Source: Rhizobium sp. Leaf453 (GTDB lineage Bacteria > Pseudomonadota > Alphaproteobacteria > Rhizobiales > Rhizobiaceae). From it: a DNA stretch of 45,481 bases. The position numbers and the translations under genes are program-made. Positions 26,167 to 34,282 of this stretch are shown piece by piece. The stretch spans positions 1 to 45,481 of the forward strand of contig NZ_LMRG01000013.1 in NCBI RefSeq assembly GCF_001425605.1, written 5' to 3'. The notes under the pieces were generated by a model, which saw only the letters and a list, made by a program, of their open reading frames with translations, was not told where the DNA came from and searched no databases. Position 1 is the stretch's first letter. Each line of letters starts with the position of its first letter.

Positions 26167-26203
26167 ATTGGAGCCGCGGGTGAGCAGTATTACCCGTTCC
26201 AAT
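26167..26203. promoter_or_regulatory. Imperfect inverted repeat upstream of paoA
   Basis: ATTGGA (26167-26172) and CGGGT (26177-26181) are mirrored by ACCCG (26192-26196) and TCCAAT (26198-26203), about 60 bases before paoA. It could be an operator or a leader hairpin. The rest of 26107-26458 shows nothing convincing. Confidence 0.3.
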
Positions 26204-26458
26204 CCGTATGCGCAGTTTGCAGAGCACATGAATGACCTTTGTCGTGCGGCTTATTCAACAAAAGCTTTGAGCCGCCAGCTTGTTCCAGCTGATCAGTGCA
26301 TCTGCGCCAAATGAGGTTTATCCTGCACGGGCACCACAGCTAAGCAGCCAGCTGTCACGTAAGCCCGTAATGTCCCTTGTCTACCTCTGCATACGGAAGG
26401 AACTCTGAAATCTTGTCTTGATGCATGAACGCGCATGCTCTTGAGCGGATACGAACCT

Positions 26459-26602
26459 TCAACCTGCAAAGTCAAACCAATAAGCTGTTGAGTTGGCAAT
26501 AAATCCGACTAGCTCCCGATGCCCGGCAATTCCGAACAACACTGCTTCGTCTGCCGCAGCAATCTGCACACGGTTTAGCAGCAGGTCGGCAAAAAAATCC
26601 AT
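26459..26602 (-). CDS. Putative 47-aa protein or remnant
   Basis: An ATG frame starting 10 bases after the broken kinase, beginning MDFFADLLLNRVQIAAADEA and ending TAYWFDFAG. The composition looks protein-like rather than random, but there is no clear ribosome site. It may be the start of a lost gene. Not recognised. Confidence 0.3.
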   Translation of the reverse strand: MDFFADLLLNRVQIAAADEAVLFGIAGHRELVGFIANSTAYWFDFAG

Positions 26603-26611
26603 TTCCGTATC

Positions 26612-27196
26612 TCAATTTCCCACAACGATGTCGGCGCGGGCGGAGCGAGTGAGAACGCGGTCAACATTTTGCATGTCATTGTCGGTCACCCGTTGCCTCG
26701 CCTTGGCAACGTCAGTATCGAGGTAAACCCACCGCGCCACAGTCTCCTCTGCAGTTCGTCTGAACTCACATCGAGGAGCATCCTGTCATCAAAAACGTTG
26801 AACAGTTAAGACCAAGGCTCTTCACCTAAAAGAAGATAATTCCCTTCGACGATGACGAATTTCGCCGTTTCCGCGATCGTAGCGGCGCCTGCTCGCGCAA
26901 GATCGAGAGACCGGTCGAAAATCGGCACAGTCACGGCGCCGTTTCCAGATTGAATGCCCCTTAGCATTATCTTAAAGCCCGCAAGATCGAACGTTTCGGG
27001 CGATCCTTTTCGACTTCGCAAATGCAAGGCATCCCATCTGGAAGACAGCGGCATCGCCCATGGGTAAAGCTGCGCAAAGTGCCTGCGAGAACGTGGACTT
27101 GCCGGCCCCGGGTGGGCCGGCGACGGCCACCAGATAGCGCTGTTTCAAAGTACCTCTGAGAAGGAGGTCAGAGGCGATATATTCTATTCCGGTCAT
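26612..27196 (-). pseudogene. Broken P-loop sugar/nucleoside kinase-like gene (FrcK/PanK-like)
   Basis: Starts at ATG 27196 with YLVAVAGPPGAGKSTFSQAL (Walker A), then shifts frame. RSRKGSPETFDLAGFKIML, VPIFDRSLDLARAGA and FVIVEGNYLLLGEEPW follow in a second frame up to an in-frame TAA. LFNVFDDRMLLDVSSDELQ continues after that stop, and a further shift gives RWVYLDTDVAKARQR to the end. This is the order of the phosphoribulokinase/uridine-kinase-like proteins found with rhizobial fructose transport genes. At least two frameshifts and one nonsense codon make it non-functional. Confidence 0.8.
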
Positions 27197-27203
27197 AGGG
27201 TCC

Positions 27204-27608
27204 TCAGGCGATCTTCTGGCCGGTCTTCGCCCAATCGGCGAGGAAGGTGGCGAGGTCGGCATCGGTCAGCGGGTGCTTGACGAGCGCCTTCAGCGTGGCC
27301 GGCGGGGCGGTGACGACGTCGGCGCCGATCAGGGCTGCTTCCTTGATGTGGTTGACCGTGCGGGCCGAAGCCGCCAGGATTTCGGTCTCGAAGCCGTAAT
27401 TGTCGAAGATCTGGCGAATGTCGCGGATCAGGTCCATGCCGTTGATGGCGATATCGTCGAGGCGGCCGATGAAGGGCGAGACGAAGGTCGCGCCGGCCTT
27501 GGCGGCGAGCAGGGCCTGGTTGGCCGAGAAGCACAGCGTCACATTGGTCTTGTGGCCGTCCGAGGTCAGGTTCTTGCAGGCCTTGAGGCCATCGAGCGTC
27601 AGCGGCAC
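27204..27608 (-). pseudogene. Transaldolase (TalC/fructose-6-P aldolase type), 5'-truncated
   Basis: The 134 codons correspond to the C-terminal about 60% of a small transaldolase of roughly 217 aa. [44 protein letters not shown] and [17 protein letters not shown] are intact. The N-terminal barrel strands are missing, including the stretch just before PLTLDG where the Schiff-base lysine (VVKVPLT) should stand. The gene breaks off at 27608 beside unrelated sequence. It cannot be an active transaldolase. It lies 7 bases before the kinase remnant, so the two were probably an operon. Confidence 0.85.
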
Positions 27609-27694
27609 CCAATAATGCGCTTTAATGCACGCTTACGACATGATCTTCGGCGCATGTCCAGCGCACAAAGCTTCGACGATTAGCTGGCAAGCTG

Positions 27695-29074
27695 TTACGC
27701 CATTTCATGGCGCGATGGCTCCGTCCCCTGCCGGATCGCCGACGCGGGAACGTAAGAACGCGGGTGGGATGCATTCAGTTGCCGAGCAACGATATCATGG
27801 TTGAGCCACTGCACCGGACCGGAAGGATCGGAGGTCTCGCCGAATATAATCTGCCCAGTCGCCTCTACAACAAGCCCGCTCAGGAGATCGCTGATCATCA
27901 CCTTGTTGTCCCTGTGCATCTGGGTGATTTCGTTTGATGTTCCGATCGTCAGATCGGCTTGGGCCTGGCTGTTCGCCATTGGCCAGGCCGAGAAGTCGTA
28001 GAACGGACGCATGACTTCGCTGGCCTGCATGTCGGTGATCTTGCGCAACACATCCGTCATCGTCAGGCCATCTGCCAGCAGTGCCTGACAAGCCTGCCAC
28101 TGCTCGTCTGCCCATTGGCCACCGTTTTCCTTCTTCAACGCGAGCAGAAGCGGGATCAGGGGCAGCTCTATGCCCGTGAACACGTCGGAAGAATTGGTCC
28201 GGATCTCAGGGCAATTGTATACGGTTGCCTTTACGCCCGCAGCCCAAGCCTGCTCAGCGATCCTCTCAAGCCGCATCTTGGCAAAACCCTGGGTGTAGTT
28301 GGTGTAGGTCTGCCAACGGTAGCCTCCATCAATCAGGATTGCCGACCCATGGTAGCCATAGGCCGTGTAACGGACCTGACCGCCCGACGCTTCAACCCGC
28401 TCACGAATCGCCGCGCTGAAATGGAGGAGATGACCGAAGGTGTTCGCCGAGACGTCATCAAAGTTCTGCAGGATGAGCTTGCCCATGTCGCTGTCGAGCA
28501 GTGTTTGCGACGACATGTGGCGGGTTCCGGTTCCCTTGTATATCCGATTGGCGACGACCAGGAATACCTTGGCCTTCGCAATCCCCCCGGCCATTGTGTG
28601 GGCAAAGAAAACATTGCGACCGGCGGGGATCATTCGGTCGAGAATGGCCATGACCTGCGAAAGGGCTTCTGAAAAACGCGCTGTGGCGATGGCACGGCAT
28701 TGCTCGATGTAGCCCCAGTCGAGCCTGTCGTGTTGCCAGCTTTCAAGCGTCATCTTTGCCAAGAGATCTGTTGGAGTGGGACCTCCCGCAGGCGCATCGA
28801 GATCGAAACCGGCCATGAGGGGAATATTGATGATCCTGCCGCCAAGCCGATCTTCGGCGGCAGCCAGTTCGTCGGCATTCAGCGGCCGCAAGACATTACC
28901 TTCATCGCGCCGTCCCACGGTGATACCTACGATCTCCATTCCGACGCGTCTGGCCTCGTCGAGGAGGCCGGTGGCATATCCGCGACCGAACAATTCGCCG
29001 AAGAGAACGAATACGTCCCCCTTGCGGAAGATCGTGTTCTCGGAAAGGCGTTTCAGAGGAATCGGATTTTCCAT
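27695..29074 (-). CDS. FabMG-like / conserved rhizobial protein
   Basis: 459 aa from ATG 29074; an upstream in-frame start would add 26 residues of poor quality. Distinct stretches: LSENTIFRKGDVFVLFGELF, GMEIVGITVGRRDEGNVLRP, NIPLMAGFDLDAPAGGPTPT, FFAHTMAGGIAKAKVFLVVA and NHDIVARQLNASH. I believe these belong to the group annotated as FabMG-type enoyl-ACP reductases (triclosan-insensitive, first described from metagenomes), but this comes from memory of the pattern. No classical SDR YxxxK motif is obvious, though GYHGSAILIDGG and TYTNYTQGFAKMR are conserved-looking. It is a single gene with no obvious operon partner. Confidence 0.5.
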   Translation of the reverse strand: MENPIPLKRLSENTIFRKGDVFVLFGELFGRGYATGLLDEARRVGMEIVGITVGRRDEGNVLRPLNADELAAAEDRLGGRIINIPLMAGFDLDAPAGGPTPTDLLAKMTLESWQHDRLDWGYIEQCRAIATARFSEALSQVMAILDRMIPAGRNVFFAHTMAGGIAKAKVFLVVANRIYKGTGTRHMSSQTLLDSDMGKLILQNFDDVSANTFGHLLHFSAAIRERVEASGGQVRYTAYGYHGSAILIDGGYRWQTYTNYTQGFAKMRLERIAEQAWAAGVKATVYNCPEIRTNSSDVFTGIELPLIPLLLALKKENGGQWADEQWQACQALLADGLTMTDVLRKITDMQASEVMRPFYDFSAWPMANSQAQADLTIGTSNEITQMHRDNKVMISDLLSGLVVEATGQIIFGETSDPSGPVQWLNHDIVARQLNASHPRSYVPASAIRQGTEPSRHEMA

Positions 29075-29152
29075 GGTGCCAGCTCTTGATTCGCGACCTC
29101 GAGCGATGGCTCGGATGTGCTTTGACCATGACATGCCCGCACTTGCACACAA

Positions 29153-29718
29153 TGGGAACTCATTTTCGGTGACGGATCATGTCAAAGCGTGAAGTCGCTT
29201 TCTCGGGATTCAAGCTTTTCGGATACGGTGCGGATGACTTATTACTATGCCTCAATCGACGATTTGCCGATCTAGACGGAAAATTGGACGTCTCGTTGGC
29301 CGGTGGCCGCGGCACTGACGACCACCCCTTATTAGGCAAGTAGCCATTTTGGGGTTCCTTGATGAGATCACAGCCGAAGGGCTCTCGTGGGAACGTCGGT
29401 AGCCCTCTCACGCAAGGAGTGCCATAATTGATTGTCGAAAGTTCAAAAATAATAATATCGGACCGTAGTAACATTATCACCATAACCACAAGTCAGCATG
29501 CTATCATTCATCGGGTAGTCGAAAATAATATTTGCTGCGTCGCCGGAGAAAAATACTCAAAAAGACCGATAGGCACTTGATCATGATAACTGATCTCGCT
29601 CAAATCTGTTTCTTTCTAAAATCTAATCATATCATTTCAATATTCGGAAAATATCATCTCTTTCCGATCACGTCTAAAGGCGCACGGAATTTCCGGACAC
29701 GAAGCCACGGAGCAAAAA
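29153..29718. other. 566-base stretch without a convincing gene, partly AT-rich
   Basis: The part from about 29410 to 29640 is clearly richer in A/T than the surroundings, with runs such as AAAAATAATAATATC. It may hold the promoter of the small genes that follow. Short frames here look like random translations. Confidence 0.5.
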
Positions 29719-29841
29719 ATGATCAGATTTCGTCCTAAGACCGAAGAAGAGCTTAAGGAGGCACTAGCCGCGCCACCCTGCACTCCAGCACCAACGGCGG
29801 CTGCAGAAACCAAGAAGGTTTCAAGCAGCTCGAAACCATAA
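29719..29841 (+). CDS. Small 40-aa protein with Ala/Pro/Lys-rich tail
   Basis: Starts MIRFRPKTEEELKEALAAPP after GGAG seven bases upstream and ends in TAA. That stop overlaps a following ATG (TAATG at 29839-29843). Basic and low-complexity after residue 20. The clear ribosome site and protein-like N-terminus support it; the function is unknown. Confidence 0.5.
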   Translation: MIRFRPKTEEELKEALAAPPCTPAPTAAAETKKVSSSSKP

Positions 29842-29894
29842 TGGGCTTTTCGCAACCGAACTTGCCGACCGCTGCAACTCAAGAGGAAAAATCA

Positions 29895-30119
29895 ATGAAC
29901 ATTGACTTCGATATCTCAGGTCGCTTTGTACGAGAGATCAAGGCTGTCCTTCATTCAGTCGGGATCAATGAAGGCGACGCTTACGACGCCGTTCCATTCA
30001 GCCCTGCAAGCCGCGCCAGCGGACATCATACCTTTGCGTTTCACAATAAGCAGGCAGCGCTGGATGCAACAGCAGCGTGGCAGGCGCACGTCAAGCAGCG
30101 AACCCTCGCGCATCGCTAA
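29895..30119 (+). CDS. Small conserved hypothetical protein (74 aa)
   Basis: Starts at ATG 29895 with AGAGGA before it; an in-frame ATG at 29841 coupled to the previous stop would add 18 residues. Begins MNIDFDISGRFVREIKAVLH; a single soluble domain with no motif I can name. Same strand as the 40-aa gene, so probably one transcript, ended by the hairpin at 30179. Confidence 0.65.
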   Translation: MNIDFDISGRFVREIKAVLHSVGINEGDAYDAVPFSPASRASGHHTFAFHNKQAALDATAAWQAHVKQRTLAHR

Positions 30120-30178
30120 GGCATGAGAGTAGTAAGTTGGGGCGGCAAGTCGACAGGGTTTGGCTTTGTGCTGGAAAT

Positions 30179-30198
30179 GGCGGCCACCGTTGGCCGCC
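30179..30198. terminator. Hairpin between convergent genes
   Basis: Perfect 8-bp stem GGCGGCCA/TGGCCGCC with loop CCGT, placed between two convergent genes. T-runs are weak on both sides, so it may be a stabilising 3' hairpin rather than a strong terminator. Confidence 0.6.
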
Positions 30199-30232
30199 CA
30201 TGACCCGGTCAAGGAGCCTTGGCCAGGATTTC

Positions 30233-30712
30233 CTATTTTGGAAAATCTCTGGTGAAAGCGTCGAGTACGTCGATGAGCACCTCGTTCACCTTTTCCAAGG
30301 TGAAGTCATTCAGACCAATCACGTTGTGTCCAACCGAAACACTTTGTGCAGACGAAAGCCGATAGTGTTGGAACTGAATGTGATCGTCGGTCAGGCTCAC
30401 CGCGCTTCGGATCGACCGCCCGGAAACCTCGCTTGCGAGTTCCATTTCAACCCTTGCCGATGTCCCCGGCGCCGGCTCGGTCAGGCGCATTTTCGGCATG
30501 TCGGCCATCTGAAGCTTTTGATTGAGAGTCTCGATCGCGCTCTCGATCTTTGGCCGGAAGGTGTTGATCCAGCTCGTCTCCACCCACTGCCTTCTCTCCG
30601 CCTTTTTAGACTTGGTTACGTCAGCCTCATGCTGCTTCCGCTTTGCTTCGCCCTCAATACGGCACCCCAAAGCAAGAAGCTTGTTGAGGCGTTCATCAAT
30701 TGATTTTGACAC
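30233..30712 (-). CDS. Conserved hypothetical protein (159 aa)
   Basis: Starts with GTG 30712, with GGA about eight bases upstream. The first 60 residues are highly charged and helical (LGCRIEGEAKRKQHEADVTK). The second half is mixed beta (RVEMELASEVSGRSIRSAVS, then FQHYRLSSAQSVSVGHNVIG). No recognised family. Soluble; alone between a convergent hairpin and the next minus-strand gene. Confidence 0.65.
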   Translation of the reverse strand: MSKSIDERLNKLLALGCRIEGEAKRKQHEADVTKSKKAERRQWVETSWINTFRPKIESAIETLNQKLQMADMPKMRLTEPAPGTSARVEMELASEVSGRSIRSAVSLTDDHIQFQHYRLSSAQSVSVGHNVIGLNDFTLEKVNEVLIDVLDAFTRDFPK

Positions 30713-30805
30713 AGATCATCCTTTGACATGACGCTTAAGCGCGGTGCGCGCTCGTCGGTGCGGCCCTGCGGCAACGGCCGGGAGACGGCCGCCGCCGCTT
30801 CCGCG

Positions 30806-31156
30806 TCAAAGTGTTTTGCCTATTTCCAATTGGCACGATTTTGCCAGTTCAATATTCGGTTTGTCAGCTCCGAGAGGCGTCGCCCAGCCGGCCTTTTCAA
30901 CGATCCCACTTCGGGCATAGTTGCCGGCCGCTTTGAATTCGGTCAGCACCGCGGCGGCCAGCGGATCCGCCTTGGATTTTTCAAGGCAGTAGGGCGTCAA
31001 TGCCGTCGCGACACCGAGGGATGTCTCGAATGCCGAATTCTTACGCGAAGTGCCGCTAGTGACCCAGCCACCCCAAGTAAAACCGACCACTGCCATTGCA
31101 AGTGCACCGACGACCGCACCGTTCAGTGCAGGTTTCGTCCAGATGGGAATATTCAA
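30806..31156 (-). CDS. Small single-pass membrane protein (rhizobial hypothetical family)
   Basis: From TTG 31156 the protein starts LNIPIWTKPALNGAVVGALA and continues AMAVVGFTWGGWVTSGTSR, one membrane helix ending in a GGW turn. A periplasmic-looking domain with two Cys and many Ala follows. I recall similar rhizobial proteins starting just before PIWTKPA, hence this start. The open frame extends to 31276, but the extra residues do not look coding. Function unknown. Confidence 0.55.
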   Translation of the reverse strand: MNIPIWTKPALNGAVVGALAMAVVGFTWGGWVTSGTSRKNSAFETSLGVATALTPYCLEKSKADPLAAAVLTEFKAAGNYARSGIVEKAGWATPLGADKPNIELAKSCQLEIGKTL

Positions 31157-31753
31157 GGGTCTATCCAATTCAAGGATGGCGGTCTTGGCAAGGTTGCCTA
31201 CCGGAGGTTCATTAGTATCATAACAGCACGATTTCCTCGCATGAATTCGCGCGCCTCCAGACATTTGCATATGCAATCTGGAACGACGTGGAAATTGACC
31301 ACCAGGAAATGGTTGTGAGATGCAAAAGGCACCGTACTACGGCCCTGCGTTTGAACGCGGGATGGTCTGCCCTCACACTGTGGGCTCGCTGTTCGCGCTT
31401 CCGGACTTGCCGCTGAATTGAATAACCACCGACCCGGTCATTGTGGTCTTCCCAGCGTCGAGCAACCGATGGATTTATGAGTCTAGCCTGGGTCTCATCC
31501 CCGTGGGTGATGAGAATTCCCTCCAGTTGCGTGCTACGATTGAGCAAGTTCGCCCGCAGTGAATCCGGGGGACGGACCAATGCATCGGGCACTGCTTTTT
31601 GGCTGCAATGGTTTTACAGTCATGGTTGAGACGTCGCGGACTTTCCAATGTCCCCACATCGCTGGTGATGGCAGCGGACGGGTCAGCAGGTATCAGCGAC
31701 GAGGAATACGAATGCCACGACGATTACTGCGTTCAAGGACCCCTGTATCTCCC
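31157..31753. other. 597 bases without a supportable gene
   Basis: Several frames of 60-124 codons exist on both strands, but none has a good ribosome site or recognisable domain. It may be decayed DNA or regulatory sequence. Confidence 0.5.
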
Positions 31754-32044
31754 TTAACCCCGTGCCAACCCCGGACGGCGATACGCGTTTTTCGACGGGG
31801 TCGCTACAGCCTTCTGGTGATGGTGGGCGCAATAGGACGACGTTTCATCCACCGGCAGGCAACAAAACAGAAAGTGGCCGATTTGCGCGCGATCCTCGGA
31901 GACGGGCCATTTGCACTGATGCGGGCGCATTTGGGTCAGCGAACGCAGCCGATTCTTGTTCTGGGTCGGCTCGTCCATCTGTGCGCGGCCCTTGTCCCTT
32001 ACTGCCGCCTCGTACGTACGCGCTGTTGCAGCATATTTGAGCAT
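31754..32044 (-). CDS. Small protein with GcrA C-terminal-like Cys/His domain
   Basis: 96 aa from ATG 32044, with GGAG eight bases upstream. Residues about 45-80 contain QCKWPV, HFLFCC and SSYCAHH. This is the spacing pattern of the C-terminal part of the alphaproteobacterial cell-cycle regulator GcrA (C-R-W-P, F-x-F-C-G, Y-C-x-x-H). The N-terminal GcrA helix-turn-helix is absent; the first 40 residues are short and charged. GcrA works with sigma-70 at methylated promoters, and its C-terminal part contacts the sigma factor. A stand-alone version might modulate that contact; this is inference. Confidence 0.55.
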   Translation of the reverse strand: MLKYAATARTYEAAVRDKGRAQMDEPTQNKNRLRSLTQMRPHQCKWPVSEDRAQIGHFLFCCLPVDETSSYCAHHHQKAVATPSKNAYRRPGLARG

Positions 32045-32367
32045 TGACTGAACTCCTATCGAGCTAATGGAGGACGCTTCCGCCCATCTGGGCACACATC
32101 TGGCGAAATATCGCTGCCACGTGGGCGCGCAGGACGCAAAAAATGCAGCGGACGGCAGGCCGGACGGCTCGCCATTTGCCGCGCGGCCCCTCGTGCGTAG
32201 CAGTTGGCTCATCGATATCGTCGTCGCCCTGGCACATGAGCGGTCACTGTGGCTCAGACAGGAAGCGCGCCAAGACTTCCTTTTCTCCCGCAGTTCCAAG
32301 ATCGTAAGGCAGAACTTGCTGATACCAACAAGTTTTCCGTGCCGTAACCAGTGCGTCAAACCGCAAA
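32045..32367. other. 323 bases between small genes, nothing convincing
   Basis: A frame running out at 32244 on the minus strand looks faintly protein-like at its end but has no start signal. Otherwise the stretch serves as the upstream region of the GcrA-like gene. Confidence 0.45.
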
Positions 32368-32595
32368 CTATGGCTGACCGAATGCGTGCCTGGGTCTCGG
32401 CCCCGGTGGGTTGATACCATCCGCCGCCTGTATAACGCCATTCATGAAACGGCTGAGGATGGAGATGGATTGGCCGGCTAAGGGGCCGCTTAACGGCACC
32501 ATTCTGCCGGTGACATAACCGGCTCGGCGCAGCATCTGATTGAGGATTCGGTTGCTGGCAGGGTTGAACTCGGTATTTCTAACGATATAGGACAT
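32368..32595 (-). CDS. Small hypothetical protein (75 aa)
   Basis: ATG 32595 is preceded by GAGGAG. Begins MSYIVRNTEFNPASNRILNQ; Gly/Pro-rich toward the end (INPPGPRPR). The strong ribosome site and separate start favour a real gene. No family recognised. Confidence 0.55.
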   Translation of the reverse strand: MSYIVRNTEFNPASNRILNQMLRRAGYVTGRMVPLSGPLAGQSISILSRFMNGVIQAADGINPPGPRPRHAFGQP

Positions 32596-32633
32596 GGGCT
32601 CTCCTCATTGACCATTGGACGTTGGCGCCCAGT

Positions 32634-33074
32634 TCAAGTAATTGTCGGCTTGTCACAATGTGCAGAGAGATTTGCCAGTTCACCGTCTCGCTCCAGCGCG
32701 TGGGTAATTTCCTCATGCGAAACTTGAAGTAATTGCCGCTTCCCAGTTGTGACCGTGACCGCTGGAATTTCGATGTACGTAGCAACTCTCCTGTATGCTG
32801 CGAAGCTCAAGCCATCGATAGGCTCCTCATCCACGACCACTCGATAGGTTCCTGCCTTTTGCTGTACCATCAGCGATTCCAAGGTGAACGGTTGGATGAA
32901 GGTAATTTCAGACTCGCTTGTTCTCATCGGAAAATACCTCGAGAGTGTTTCGCTCACTTTTTGATCGGCCAGCTGGCGGGAAATGTCGTTGCAGGTCGCA
33001 GCCGACGTCGCGGTACAATAGAATGCTTTTCGCACTCTCGCGGACATCCAGTTACGCAAGGTAAGGTTCACCAT
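32634..33074 (-). CDS. Hypothetical protein coupled to the 40-aa membrane protein
   Basis: 146 aa if started at ATG 33074, which overlaps the upstream 40-aa gene by 7 bases; ATG 32930 (98 aa, GAGG upstream) is an alternative. The core is ITFIQPFTLESLMVQQKAGT, then YRVVVDEEPIDGLSFAAYRR, then VATYIEIPAVTV. It resembles a small alphaproteobacterial family in which a PF-L segment, a GTY-V-DEE segment and an AYRR-x-x-T segment are conserved. Function unknown. Confidence 0.6.
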   Translation of the reverse strand: MVNLTLRNWMSARVRKAFYCTATSAATCNDISRQLADQKVSETLSRYFPMRTSESEITFIQPFTLESLMVQQKAGTYRVVVDEEPIDGLSFAAYRRVATYIEIPAVTVTTGKRQLLQVSHEEITHALERDGELANLSAHCDKPTIT

Positions 33075-33190
33075 ACCAAACCCTGCATCATGATGTACGA
33101 AACCATGGCCACTCCCGTGACCACGGCGCATTGGAAGCCGAGCGTGCACAAATAGTTTCGATTGTGTCGGTGATAAGAAAGCGAGGACAT
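33068..33190 (-). CDS. 40-aa membrane protein behind conserved RNA leader 1
   Basis: ATG 33190 with an excellent GAAGGAGG five to six bases upstream, stop TGA at 33068-33070. Begins MSSLSYHRHNRNYLCTLGFQ; residues about 13-38 form one hydrophobic helix (CAVVTGVAMVSYIMMQGLVW). Its 5' leader is shared with the gene at 34196, whose product also starts MSS and is also a single hydrophobic helix. Its stop overlaps the ATG of the next gene. Possible roles are a leader peptide or a small regulatory membrane protein. Confidence 0.6.
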   Translation of the reverse strand: MSSLSYHRHNRNYLCTLGFQCAVVTGVAMVSYIMMQGLVW

Positions 33191-33278
33191 TGTGTCCTCC
33201 TTCGGTTTTGGGGCCAGGGTAGCAAGCCCTCAAACAGCAGCGCCCGTTACGTAGGCTGCCGAAGATTTCATCGTGCGC
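33191..33278 (-). promoter_or_regulatory. Conserved structured 5' leader, copy 1
   Basis: On the minus strand it begins near GCGCACGATGAAATC, continues with CTTCGGCAGC, GGGCGCTGCTG and TTGAGGGCTTGC, and ends at AAGGAGGACACA before ATG 33190. CGGCAGC can pair with GCTGCTG (7 bp including one G-U). A smaller AGGG/CCCT hairpin follows. It is closely similar to copy 2. Confidence 0.65.
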
Positions 33279-33559
33279 GTTCAGCCACCCTTTAGCAAGA
33301 AATCAATTAAGGTCATTTCGAGCATGCTGCGCATTAAATACCTGGTTCCATTCCACATTCTACGATTCAGGTGCGATCCTTGCAGTTTCGCGCTGCCCAA
33401 GTTTGACAACGGAGATCCCCCGGTCTGTCGGTCAGGAACAGACCGGGGCAAACATCATAAAATACGGCCTTAAAAGCAGTTGCATTCAAAATGCGGGACC
33501 TTTGAATGTCTCTTCATTATCACGCTTATGCTCGGAATCTTAATCGAGTCGCGTTACGG

Positions 33560-33781
33560 TCAAGATCGAAAGATTTTGTCGATCGCGAAGATAATTCTGT
33601 CGCCGTCTCTCAACTCAAAGCTCTTGTTTTCATGGGCACCAGCCATGATTATTCCAGCACGTTGATGATCGTAGTCACACGCGGTCATCAACGCTTCGTT
33701 CAAATCCAGTTCAGTCAAGGCTGCGGTGCTTACTGCCTTTCCGTTTTCGAATCTTGTCAGACGGAAATTTGCGGGCAGCAT
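33560..33781 (-). CDS. Small hypothetical protein (73 aa)
   Basis: ATG 33781 with GGGAGAG five to six bases upstream. Begins MLPANFRLTRFENGKAVSTA and includes MTACDYDHQRAGIIMAGAHE. It follows the DUF1488 gene by 41 bases on the same strand and is probably co-transcribed. No known motif. Confidence 0.6.
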   Translation of the reverse strand: MLPANFRLTRFENGKAVSTAALTELDLNEALMTACDYDHQRAGIIMAGAHENKSFELRDGDRIIFAIDKIFRS

Positions 33782-33822
33782 GCAAACTCTCCCATGGGAA
33801 ATGCCGAACCAATACCCTTAGA

Positions 33823-34086
33823 TCAGAAGTCCGAACGGCCTATCGTGATGGATGCTCGCGCGTTCTTTTTGTACAGGCGTGCTGCCACGACGTGGATTTT
33901 GTCGAGCATCCGATCGAATGCCACCAGAAGCTCGCGCTCATCGGTGACCTGATGTGGTAACCCGCGAATGATCACGTCGGCGTCGACGAAGAATTTGACC
34001 TCGAACATGCCGTCGTGGCCGAGGAAGCGGATGCGGCTTTTCGCATCGTCATAGCTTCGAGCTGCATTCGGAAACATCAAACTCAT
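33823..34086 (-). CDS. DUF1488 family protein
   Basis: 87 aa from ATG 34086, with GAGGG eight bases upstream. Matches the DUF1488 pattern: SLMFPNAARSYDDAKSRIRF, GHDGMFEVKFFVDADVI, then LLVAFDRMLDKIHVVAARLY. Short soluble rhizobial protein of unknown function. It begins 11 bases after the stop of the 32-aa membrane protein, so the two and the 73-aa gene form one unit behind RNA leader 2. Confidence 0.8.
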   Translation of the reverse strand: MSLMFPNAARSYDDAKSRIRFLGHDGMFEVKFFVDADVIIRGLPHQVTDERELLVAFDRMLDKIHVVAARLYKKNARASITIGRSDF

Positions 34087-34097
34087 ATGCTCCGCCC

Positions 34098-34196
34098 TCA
34101 CATCAAAGTAAGAAAGGCGCAGAGGATAAGCACAGCAGGAACACCCTGAAGCAGCAGGAAAGAAATTGCCTTGTTTAGGATAATAGCGGAAGACAT
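34098..34196 (-). CDS. 32-aa membrane protein behind conserved RNA leader 2
   Basis: ATG 34196 with GGAGGA five bases upstream; stop TGA at 34098-34100. The product MSSAIILNKAISFLLLQGVP, then AVLILCAFLTLM, is almost wholly hydrophobic, one membrane helix. It is parallel in position and style to the 40-aa protein at 33190. Its size is below usual annotation limits; the strong ribosome site and conserved leader argue it is translated. Confidence 0.6.
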   Translation of the reverse strand: MSSAIILNKAISFLLLQGVPAVLILCAFLTLM

Positions 34197-34282
34197 AACG
34201 TCCTCCTTTTATTGAGGCTAGGGTGTTAAACCCTCAAGCGGCAGCGCCCGCATCCAATGCTGCCGAAGCATTCTTCTTGCGC
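34197..34282 (-). promoter_or_regulatory. Conserved structured 5' leader, copy 2
   Basis: On the minus strand GCGCAAGAAGAATGCTTCGG, then CAGC, GGGCGCTGCCG, TTGAGGGTTTAACACCC and AAAGGAGGACGTT before ATG 34196. CGGCAGC pairs perfectly with GCTGCCG; in copy 1 the corresponding base change keeps the pairing as G-U. A second hairpin AGGGT-TTAAC-ACCCT follows. Confidence 0.65.

Noticed and set aside
31754..32359. Longer 201-codon version of the GcrA-like gene
   Set aside because: The extra N-terminal part is not protein-like, and ATG 32044 has a clear ribosome site.
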